The notes under the pieces were generated by a model. It did no database searches. It saw nothing but the letters and a program-made list of their open reading frames with translations, and was not told the DNA's origin. A stretch of 35,213 bases of DNA from Candidatus Latescibacterota bacterium. GTDB taxonomy: Bacteria > Latescibacterota > Latescibacteria > Latescibacterales > Latescibacteraceae. Below are positions 13,962 through 21,142 of this stretch, one piece after another (position 1 is the stretch's first letter; every line of letters starts with the position of its first letter). The stretch covers positions 1-35,213 of the forward strand of contig JAFGMP010000324.1 in the NCBI GenBank assembly GCA_016927495.1, given 5' to 3'. Made by a program: the position numbers and the translations under genes.

Positions 13962-15713
13962 ATGATAACCAATCTCAGCCTTCAGAATTATCGGGGTTTT
14001 AAAGAACACGATTTACCTTTTGCATCTATGTCGGTTGTAGTTGGTAAGAACAATGCAGGTAAGACAACAATTGTGGAAGCATTACGCTTATTGTCGATGG
14101 TTACACTCCGTTACCGAAAGTTACCATTCAAATCCCCACCAAGTGATACCGATATTCCTCGCCGATTAATAGGAGTAACGCCTTCATTGAAAAATGTTGA
14201 TATCAACTTTAATACTATTTTTAACCATTATAATGAACCTCCAGGACTATTAGTTGCATCTTTTATAAATGGAACTTCAGTTACAGTTTACATTTTGAGC
14301 GAAGGTCGTATTCATGCAGTGATCCAAGACACACATGGCCAAATTGTTAAGAACAACCAACAGGCAGCACGTGTAGAATTACCAGAGGTTCGTATTATGC
14401 CTCAAGTTGCTCCTCTTCAGAGAGAAAAAACAATTCTTAATGACGATTATGTCAAGGCAACAATGTCTTCTAGATTAGCTCCTATGCACTTTAGAAATCA
14501 ACTTAGGATAAGATATGATCTATATAATAGATTCAAAGAAGTAGTTGAAAATACATGGCCGGGTGTGCAGATACAGGAATTTATTGGCAGAAATGGTCTA
14601 CCTGATGAAAAACTTTACTTAGAAATAAGGAATGAAGATTTTGTAGCTGAAGTAGCAGATATGGGACATGGTCTCCAGATGTGGTTACAAACCATGTGGT
14701 TTCTCACTTTTGCAGATAATGCATCGACTATAATACTTGATGAACCTGACGTGTATATGCATGCTGACCTACAAAGACGAATTATTCGTTATCTTAGAAA
14801 TCGACATGATCAAACCATAATAACAACTCATTCCGTTGAAATTATGTCAGAAGTATTACCTGACGAAATATTAATTGTTGATAAAAAAAGACGTGAATCG
14901 TGTTTTGCAGTATCAGTTCCAGCCGTTCAATCCGTAATCAATAGATTTGGTAGTGTTCATAACCTTCACTTAACACGCCTTTTAAATGCAAATCGTATGA
15001 TTTTAGTTGAGGGTGATGATTTAAAAATACTTAAAGAATTCCAAGATATAATGTTCCCTCAGAGCGACATACCTTTCCAAAGTCTTCCAAATATGCCAAT
15101 TGGTGGTTGGGGAGGATGGACATATGCAATTGGCACATCGATGGGATTCCATAATACATTAGGTCAGAACATAATAACTTACTGTATTTTTGATTCTGAC
15201 TATCACAGTGATGTTGAAATAAATAAACGTTATCAGGAAGCACAAGGAAAAGACATTCAACTTCATATCTGGCATCAAAAAGAGATTGAAAATTATTTAC
15301 TTGTTCCATCAGCTATTTCTCGATTTATCGCTTCAAAGATTACACAAAAAAAGGTCCCTCCAAATAAAGACGAAATCACAAATCAACTGATATTATATTC
15401 AAACGAACTTGAAAATGAAATTTTTGATGCTTTATCAACGGAGTATTTGAATAACAACCGTAAAACTGGACAAACAGGTGCCAATTGTACGGCGAGAGAG
15501 CGAATAAAAAGTGTTCGGGAAAAATTTGGAAATATTATATCTCTTGCATCAGGTAAGGAACTTTTGGGTTCTCTATCAAACTGGAGCAAAACTGAGTATG
15601 GTGTTTCATTTTCATCCACAAACATAGCGCATGTAATGGAATTGGAAGAAATTAATTCAGAAATTATCAATGTTGTTAAAGCTATTGAACATGGAAAGCC
15701 CTTCAGCATTTAG
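13962..15713 (+). CDS. OLD-like ATPase/TOPRIM nuclease
   Basis: 583 residues from the ATG at 13962; this start gives the usual MITNLSLQNYRGFK opening of the family, while an upstream in-frame TTG at 13920 adds residues with no family character. An ABC-type ATPase split by an insert comes first: Walker A GKNNAGKTT (28-36), signature-like DMGHGLQM (233-240), Walker B LDEPDVYMH (259-267) and TTHS (288-291). A TOPRIM domain follows: LVEGDD with E350, and FDSDYH with D411/D413, then an EIENYLL motif at 441-447. OLD-type proteins are DNA nucleases, often in phage defence. No UvrD-like helicase (GajB) follows, so this is a stand-alone type. Codon use is clearly AT-richer than the metabolic genes nearby, suggesting horizontal transfer. 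Confidence 0.85.
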   Translation: MITNLSLQNYRGFKEHDLPFASMSVVVGKNNAGKTTIVEALRLLSMVTLRYRKLPFKSPPSDTDIPRRLIGVTPSLKNVDINFNTIFNHYNEPPGLLVASFINGTSVTVYILSEGRIHAVIQDTHGQIVKNNQQAARVELPEVRIMPQVAPLQREKTILNDDYVKATMSSRLAPMHFRNQLRIRYDLYNRFKEVVENTWPGVQIQEFIGRNGLPDEKLYLEIRNEDFVAEVADMGHGLQMWLQTMWFLTFADNASTIILDEPDVYMHADLQRRIIRYLRNRHDQTIITTHSVEIMSEVLPDEILIVDKKRRESCFAVSVPAVQSVINRFGSVHNLHLTRLLNANRMILVEGDDLKILKEFQDIMFPQSDIPFQSLPNMPIGGWGGWTYAIGTSMGFHNTLGQNIITYCIFDSDYHSDVEINKRYQEAQGKDIQLHIWHQKEIENYLLVPSAISRFIASKITQKKVPPNKDEITNQLILYSNELENEIFDALSTEYLNNNRKTGQTGANCTARERIKSVREKFGNIISLASGKELLGSLSNWSKTEYGVSFSSTNIAHVMELEEINSEIINVVKAIEHGKPFSI

Positions 15714-15814
15714 CAAATATAACTTTGAAATTAATTTATTATTTGAAATTTATAATGTTTTTTGTTAAGTATTTTAATTCTGTCATTTATTATTGAGTAA
15801 TTAATCTAGCTCTT

Positions 15815-16216
15815 TCATTTCTCATAATCATTCTTAATTGCATCCTCAATAACCTTTCTCATCAACTTTTCATCTTTATGGTAGAATAAATGACTTTTGC
15901 AGGAACAATCGGAGCAGCCGAATTTGGGTATGTGTTGTGTGTTTTGTGACAGATTTTGGGCGATCTTGCATTCAAGTTTGCAGGTTCTCTCAATCCTGAA
16001 TACCTCGATGATATTAGCGTGTTGCAGTAGGTAGTCGATGTGCCAGAAGAGTTTTTTCTCCGAACGCTTATGCCGCTCGATTCTTTTTTCCAGATTGTTC
16101 AGAGCCGAACCTACATAGGCATAGAAACCGGGATCGAACCGGATTGTACCGAGACGGCCAACTTTTATGTTCTGCGGGCTTTTAACTCGTATCAATAGTA
16201 TATATGATCCTTTCAT
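15815..16216 (-). CDS. GIY-YIG-type DUF123 protein
   Basis: 133 residues. The start SYILLIRVKS and the block FDPGFYAYVGSALNNLEKRI are the GIY-YIG-like core (here YIL and YVG). LFWHIDYLLQHANIIEV and the cysteine signature FGCSDCSCKSHLFY mark the DUF123 family found in archaea and scattered bacteria. GIY-YIG folds are mostly nucleases, but activity of DUF123 proteins is not established to my knowledge. The gene follows the cyclic-nucleotide-binding gene by 23 bp on the same strand, so it may be read with it, although its ribosome site is weak. It converges on the OLD-like gene. Confidence 0.85.
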   Translation of the reverse strand: MKGSYILLIRVKSPQNIKVGRLGTIRFDPGFYAYVGSALNNLEKRIERHKRSEKKLFWHIDYLLQHANIIEVFRIERTCKLECKIAQNLSQNTQHIPKFGCSDCSCKSHLFYHKDEKLMRKVIEDAIKNDYEK

Positions 16217-16239
16217 GTAATTTTAATATCCGTATTTCA

Positions 16240-16803
16240 TCACAGCAGTTCGAGCGAGCGGATTTTTCTTTTTTCCTCCATTTGTTCATTGTCGTTATAC
16301 AGTTTTTTCTGAAGGTTTCCTATAATATTTTTTTGTATTATAATCCACATATCTTTATCGTTTTCAAATAATCTGAAAAGTTCGTCTTTATTGAATACAA
16401 GCGAGGTACAACTAATATCGGCAATGACGGAAAAAGACCTTAATGTATCCGTAAACATACCGACTTCACCGATTATTTCGGTAGGAGTAATTCCGCCCGT
16501 TTCGCTGCCGTCCTTAAATACAATCCTTATTTTCCCCTTAATGAAATACACCATGAATGACGGTTTATCTCCGATGGAGAAAATAACATCGTTTTTCGAG
16601 TAATTTTTTTTCGTGCAAATTGCGAGCAGATTCTTGAGTTGTTCGCTTGACAAGCCGTCGAATATATGAATCATCCGTAATCTGCCGATGGTTTTATCGG
16701 GGTCTATAAGGAATGAACGCCTTTCCTGGCCTGACCGTCTGTCAAATTCCACAGAAATATTCTGTTGTCTTCTATCGATACCGGATCGAAAGTTTTTCGT
16801 CAT
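16240..16803 (-). CDS. Cyclic-nucleotide-binding domain protein, copy 2 of a tandem pair
   Basis: 187 residues with AAAGGA seven bases before the ATG. The first 30 residues contain two basic motifs, SGIDRR and RRSGQERRS, of the DRR type. A single cNMP-binding beta-roll follows at about 45-150 (FDGLSSEQLKNLLAI, then YFIKGKIRIVF) with the phosphate-binding cassette GEVGMFTDTLRSFS at 112-125, keeping E113 and R122. No DNA-binding helix-turn-helix or effector domain is attached; the last 35 residues are a charged helix ending RSLELL. It is a tandem paralog of the gene just upstream (16852-17418), with the same length and same ending. Ligand and partner are unknown. Confidence 0.85.
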   Translation of the reverse strand: MTKNFRSGIDRRQQNISVEFDRRSGQERRSFLIDPDKTIGRLRMIHIFDGLSSEQLKNLLAICTKKNYSKNDVIFSIGDKPSFMVYFIKGKIRIVFKDGSETGGITPTEIIGEVGMFTDTLRSFSVIADISCTSLVFNKDELFRLFENDKDMWIIIQKNIIGNLQKKLYNDNEQMEEKRKIRSLELL

Positions 16804-16851
16804 GTGTCTGTCCTTTTAAAAAATCAGGAACGGATCAATTTGCCTGACATA

Positions 16852-17418
16852 TTACAGTATTTCCAGTGAGCGCACTCTGTACATTAATTCTTCGATTACT
16901 TGATTATCTTTTCGGAGTTTATGTGACAGGCTTTTTATGATGTTCATCAGTATCTTGATCCATAATTCCGTATCACCTTTGAAAAGCCTGAATAATTCGG
17001 TTTTACTGAATACGAGAGCAATACAGTCTGTGTTGGCAACCACCGATGCCGACCGTGGTTCACCGGTGAAAACACCCATTTCGCCCACCGTTCCGGTGGG
17101 AGCTATATCCTGCACCTCCACACCGGAGTTAAATGCAATGCTGATTTTGCCTTTGAAGAGAATGAACATATCGTTAGATTCTTCGCCAACGGTATATATC
17201 TGATGCTGACTTGGATAATTTTTTTTGGCGCATATGCTAACCATTTTTCTCAGTTGACCGTCCTTTAACCCTTTGAACATATCAATATTTTTTATTCGCT
17301 GCATAGTGCCTTCAGGATCTTTCAGAAGCGCCCTTCTGTCAGGAGTGTGCCTCCGTTCTTTCGAAGCTGATGTGTTTTGGTGACGACGATCTTCACCCGA
17401 CCTTCTATTTTCAAGCAT
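16852..17418 (-). CDS. Cyclic-nucleotide-binding domain protein, copy 1 of a tandem pair
   Basis: 188 residues. N-terminal basic motifs RRSGEDRRHQN and ERRHTPDRRA are like those in copy 2. The cNMP beta-roll spans about 45-150 (MFKGLKDGQLRKMVSI, FILFKGKISIAF), with the cassette GEMGVFTGEPRSAS at 112-125, E113 and R122 kept; this copy is closer to the CRP/PKA-type consensus than copy 2. There is no attached output domain. AAAGGA lies 11 bases before the ATG. It starts the minus-strand unit that continues with copy 2 (48 bp later) and then the DUF123 gene. It may signal through protein contact with its long C-terminal helix, which is inference. Confidence 0.85.
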   Translation of the reverse strand: MLENRRSGEDRRHQNTSASKERRHTPDRRALLKDPEGTMQRIKNIDMFKGLKDGQLRKMVSICAKKNYPSQHQIYTVGEESNDMFILFKGKISIAFNSGVEVQDIAPTGTVGEMGVFTGEPRSASVVANTDCIALVFSKTELFRLFKGDTELWIKILMNIIKSLSHKLRKDNQVIEELMYRVRSLEIL

Positions 17419-17772
17419 GTTGTTACTATCCTTTCAACCGGGAGTCTTAGGTTAGCAATATTGCTCATGTTAAAGCGATAAACCTTTGTTAGAATAATAT
17501 GTATGATTTATTATGAAGATGGTAGTGAAATTTGTCGGCGTTAAGAATTTGTTAAATACATACGATGACAAAGATAAATTGGTTATGAACGATTTGTAAT
17601 TTTATATTTAATATAATATTCAAACATAATTTGCATTATCATATCCATGTTCATCCCTTGCTTATAAAAACTTTTTAAATGCAACATGGTATAAGCATAC
17701 CTATATGACCGGTGTATTTATATAAATTAATAGTATGACCTTCAGATTAACCGTTTAGGAGCGAACAGAGGA
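17419..17772. other. 354-bp intergenic region, no gene seen
   Basis: AT-rich DNA upstream of the cyclic-nucleotide-binding pair and downstream of the flavodoxin gene, both on the minus strand. I see no open frame with family character, no tRNA and no clear terminator. It should contain the promoter for 17418, but no convincing element stands out. Confidence 0.5.
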
Positions 17773-18261
17773 TCACCCGAAAAGTTTTTGAGCCATTGCA
17801 GCTATATTTTTTCCAAGTTTAACAGCCCGTTCGCGGTCAATGTCGGTAGTGGGCGCTTTATGTGATACGGCGCCGAAATGAATTGGGGGGTATCCGGTCG
17901 AGACACCGCCGGAGTATGCGAGCATTCCGAGCACCAGCGCGGCGGCAATCATAGTCATCTCGGCAAAATCGGCGCCACCGCCGCCGGGCCAGTTCTGGGA
18001 TGAAAAAAAGCCGGCAAGTTTGCCGCTGAAATCCACTTTTGGAGTGTCGAAGTATTTTTTCATCTGCCAACTGCATGAACCCTCATAACAGGGGGAACCG
18101 AATATAACTGCTGCCGAATCCTCAATCCATGCGTTGTCCGGGCTGTCGATCGACATCGTTTTGACTTCGGCGCCATCGATGGATCGGGCGCCTTCTGCAA
18201 CTAAATCCGCCTGTTTTTTTGTGTTGCCTGAAACCGAATGATACACAATCGCTATTTTCAT
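17773..18261 (-). CDS. Flavodoxin-family protein (NAD(P)H-dependent oxidoreductase/WrbA-like)
   Basis: 162 residues. The FMN phosphate loop is YHSVSGNTKK at residues 7-16, the second loop is IFGSPCYEGSCSW, and NWPGGGGADF forms the third flavin loop. This is a short-chain flavodoxin-like quinone or iron reductase, acting in the cytoplasm as it has no signal. The ATG lies four bases after the stop of the upstream gene (18265-19701), and its ribosome site AAAGGA is inside the last codons of that gene, so the two are translationally linked. Why a cytoplasmic flavoprotein is coupled to a Tat-exported protein is not clear. Confidence 0.85.
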   Translation of the reverse strand: MKIAIVYHSVSGNTKKQADLVAEGARSIDGAEVKTMSIDSPDNAWIEDSAAVIFGSPCYEGSCSWQMKKYFDTPKVDFSGKLAGFFSSQNWPGGGGADFAEMTMIAAALVLGMLAYSGGVSTGYPPIHFGAVSHKAPTTDIDRERAVKLGKNIAAMAQKLFG

Positions 18262-18264
18262 GCC

Positions 18265-19701
18265 TTATCCTTTCTCTGGTTTATTAACAAAAGGTTGAGC
18301 GCTGATTTCAAATATATAGCCATCATGTCCGGTGTCCATTATTACGTCAAATAACGGTTCAGTTATTTCTGCACCCCAGAAATGTGGAAATACGGTCTGA
18401 TAACTCGGGTAATTATTTGTATTTAGCAATGCACCGTGTTTGTATTCATGAGTCATGAGTCCCGGAACATATTTTTTGAAATGGCTATAGAAATCCTCTA
18501 TGGAATGTTCATTTCGGGTCGCACCGATATGAATGTCAGCTATGCTGTTTCGAGGCAGATCGATATCATCCCAGCCGATAAATTTGTATACGGCCTCAAG
18601 AGCGGTACGTTCATCGAGATTGGGAACTCGTTCGACAAGAGCCTGTGCCCATGCTGCGGGTACGCTCATATAATGATAATCTACCCATGCCATGGGGTAA
18701 TAGGCATCAGATACTTTGCCTGTGAAGTCTTTGAGATCATGTCCGACAAGCAGCGAGAATGTCGGACCGACGGTATCGATGATGAATGCACATTTACCCT
18801 GTGTTGATGTTTTGATTGCTCTGTTGACACGGCTGAGTGAATCGGTTACCGCTTTAGCCCGGAACTCTATCCAGTCAAGTATATCGTTTCCCCCGGTGAC
18901 CGCCTGAATAAAATCACCCAGACTGAAGCCGAGCGATGCCATTGTTTTTATTCGTTCTTTGGTCAACGTGTTCAGATCCGTTTCAAGCTTAATCATCGCT
19001 TTGCCCATGCGGTCGAAATCGTATCCGAGACGGTTTGCTGCCTTACGACAGTCAGCGCAGGTGCAGCCCCAAAGTTGTGAGTAAATCGACGGTGCATTAT
19101 ATCTGTGGTGAGTAAGATAAAGGGCATCGATATCGTGATTATTACATATCCATGAGTAGGCGTTAACCTGCCAGTTTATGATACGTTGTTTTTGGAAACA
19201 AAGAGCGGTTGACGACTCTATGGCATATTTTGGGACAGTCTGATTCCTCAGGAGCATCCCGTTGAAATCCACAGGTGAAAAGGCATCATTGTTACCGCGG
19301 TCATAGTGGCCCGAACCAATAAGCCAGATATCCATATTGCGTTTGTGAATTTCTTCCGCGCACAGATTGATTTTATTTTCTTCCTGAGAATAACCGATTC
19401 CGATCCACTGGTTTGTTTCAGGTGAGAACGGTGCGAGTTTAAGGATGTCCCGGGGATAGTTAACACCGGGAGCGGACAAAATAATCACATTGCATCCCAG
19501 CTTTTCCTGAAGCCGATCGATATATTCCGGATGATCCAAAATTTCATCGATACTGCAGTAGACACCAATGAGTTTTTTATCTTTTCTGCAGGTAATAAAA
19601 GGTCTTCCGGATGTTGCCGCTTCAGCTTTTTTTTGTGCATAGCCCAATAAAGACAGTGAAGCCGCAGTGGATCCGTGCTTAATAAATTCACGGCGTTTCA
19701 T
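18265..19701 (-). CDS. Tat-exported protein, probable TIM-barrel glycoside-hydrolase-like, function unknown
   Basis: 478 residues; AAGGAG nine bases before the ATG. Tat signal KRREFIKHGS with a core to about residue 29. The body reads like a (beta/alpha)8 glycosidase: NVIILSAPGVNYP (71-83), MDIWLIGSGHY (123-133), IDALYLTHHRYN (191-202), then a C-x-C-x-x-C cluster C213/C215/C218 in GCTCADCRKAA, DAYYPMAWVDYH and GLMTHEYKHG. The CxxCR-type motif after a strand occurs in several exported putative glycosidases of FCB and planctomycete bacteria. I cannot identify the catalytic acids with confidence, so the enzyme class is inference. It is followed directly by a flavodoxin gene. Confidence 0.7.
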   Translation of the reverse strand: MKRREFIKHGSTAASLSLLGYAQKKAEAATSGRPFITCRKDKKLIGVYCSIDEILDHPEYIDRLQEKLGCNVIILSAPGVNYPRDILKLAPFSPETNQWIGIGYSQEENKINLCAEEIHKRNMDIWLIGSGHYDRGNNDAFSPVDFNGMLLRNQTVPKYAIESSTALCFQKQRIINWQVNAYSWICNNHDIDALYLTHHRYNAPSIYSQLWGCTCADCRKAANRLGYDFDRMGKAMIKLETDLNTLTKERIKTMASLGFSLGDFIQAVTGGNDILDWIEFRAKAVTDSLSRVNRAIKTSTQGKCAFIIDTVGPTFSLLVGHDLKDFTGKVSDAYYPMAWVDYHYMSVPAAWAQALVERVPNLDERTALEAVYKFIGWDDIDLPRNSIADIHIGATRNEHSIEDFYSHFKKYVPGLMTHEYKHGALLNTNNYPSYQTVFPHFWGAEITEPLFDVIMDTGHDGYIFEISAQPFVNKPEKG

Positions 19702-19740
19702 GCGGTCGGACTCCTTAATCTCGATTCTCCTCAGGCAGGA

Positions 19741-20694
19741 TTATTGTTTACTGAATAGTCTTACGAAACGAGCAAAGAATTCAGGTTCGAATTCACCTTT
19801 CATCTCATTCTGCATAATTGCGAGGGCATTGAATGATGACTGTGCCGGTCGATATGGCCTGTATGAAGTAAGAGCATCAAAAGTATCGGATATTGCACAT
19901 ATTTTACTATACATGTGTATTTGATTGCCGCGCAGACTCATTGGATATCCGGAACCGTTGTTACGCTCATGATGCTGCAGTACAATCACCTTTATTTCTT
20001 CGGAGATAGTGTTAAATTTGTCGAGAATTTTATAGCCTTCCTCAGGATGTTTTTTCATAACTTTCCATTCATCATTTGAAAGTGGGCCGTTTCGCTGGTT
20101 GAAATATTTTGGGATAGTGAATCTTCCAATATCATGCAGAAACAGGCCTGAGGATATTTCTGACATATCACATGTTGAATCATCAGCTATAATTTCTCTC
20201 GCCAGACCCAAACCAAATATACCGACATTAACCACATGGTTATACAGGTGAAAACTGGATGTGGTTAAGTGAATTAAATCTTTTATAGCATCTTCTTCCC
20301 TGATTACAAACTCGGTTAATAACTGAATTACTTTGCGAAACTCTGTAATTAATTTGGCAGAAGGACTTGAAAAGATTGTCATTGAAAGAAAAGTTATAAG
20401 CTCGTGTAATACTCTTGCTTTATTTGCTGTTTGCAATAAAACATCTTCGGTTATATCCGATAAATATGTAAGAATGTATTTATAATAACGGGGTTTATCG
20501 TTCTGGCGTATATACAGTAAATTAATGTCATCGGAAAAAATTTTAGTCTGTTGTTCCGTTTGAAAAATGTCACCGGCTTTAATGAAAATATGTGAATTTT
20601 CTGAATCTCCATCAATAAAAACATCGAATTGCGGAGTTGTTTCGACTCTAATTGTTTGGGGATCAATAGAAAAGAGAAATTTATTTTTATCCAT
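19741..20694 (-). CDS. HD-GYP domain protein, probable cyclic-di-GMP phosphodiesterase
   Basis: 317 residues from the ATG at 20694, preceded by GGTGG; an in-frame ATG at 20775 would add 27 cysteine/histidine-rich residues with no family match. The N-terminal 100 residues are an unassigned strand-rich domain (IRVETTPQFDVFIDGD). The HD-GYP domain spans about 130-310: YNHVVNVGIFGL (151-162), metal pair H187/D188 in LHDIGRFTIP, HHERNNGSGYP with GSGYP at 247-251, and ISDTFDALTSYRPYR. The usual HDxGK lysine is arginine here (HDIGR). Such proteins hydrolyse cyclic di-GMP to GMP. It lies 39 bp upstream of, and in the same direction as, the Tat protein gene, so they may share a transcript. Confidence 0.87.
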   Translation of the reverse strand: MDKNKFLFSIDPQTIRVETTPQFDVFIDGDSENSHIFIKAGDIFQTEQQTKIFSDDINLLYIRQNDKPRYYKYILTYLSDITEDVLLQTANKARVLHELITFLSMTIFSSPSAKLITEFRKVIQLLTEFVIREEDAIKDLIHLTTSSFHLYNHVVNVGIFGLGLAREIIADDSTCDMSEISSGLFLHDIGRFTIPKYFNQRNGPLSNDEWKVMKKHPEEGYKILDKFNTISEEIKVIVLQHHERNNGSGYPMSLRGNQIHMYSKICAISDTFDALTSYRPYRPAQSSFNALAIMQNEMKGEFEPEFFARFVRLFSKQ

Positions 20695-20989
20695 AATAAA
20701 TATTCCACCAATACATTTGCAAGGTTTGGAAAATATGTGTTTCTCTACGCATAAATGTAAGAAATTATTTTGCATAAACTACATTTTTTTTCTGCTAATG
20801 TCAAATAAAGAATAATAAAACCATTATATTCAAAATGACATTACGTTTGGAAATAAGATTTTCACTTTGATTTTTATACAAAACTTAAAGTTAACCCAAT
20901 ACTCATGAAATCATCGCACTATAGCATTACAATATATCAAAAGATATTTGAAGGAATTGTGTTTTTTGGCTGAAAAAAATAAAATAAGA

Positions 20990-21018
20990 TTGACTTTTAT
21001 TTATAAAAGAGTTATTGT
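20990..21018 (+). promoter_or_regulatory. Candidate promoter for the 610-aa secreted protein
   Basis: TTGACT at 20990-20995 and TATTGT at 21013-21018 with a 17-base spacer form a fair sigma70-type promoter within the 448-bp gap between divergent genes (20695-21142). Two GTTAAGA sequences follow, at about 21035-21041 and 21057-21063 with a 22-base period. The region is very AT-rich, so chance matches are likely; nothing else is seen in this gap except the mini-ORF at 21080. Confidence 0.35.
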
Positions 21019-21079
21019 CAAATATTAGAGATATGTTAAGAATATGTTATGATATTGTTAAGATGAGAGGGGGTGATTT

Positions 21080-21097
21080 ATGAGTATATGGATATAA
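21080..21097 (+). CDS. Possible 5-codon leader peptide (MSIWI)
   Basis: ATG AGT ATA TGG ATA TAA is preceded by GAGAGGGGGTG ending six bases before the ATG, the strongest ribosome site in the region. It ends 45 bp before the next gene's ATG. It may be a leader peptide or just an upstream ribosome-binding decoy. No attenuator hairpin is evident. Confidence 0.25.
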   Translation: MSIWI

Positions 21098-21142
21098 TTT
21101 TTCAGTGTAAGTTTTATTTAAAAAATTAAGGGGTATATAATT

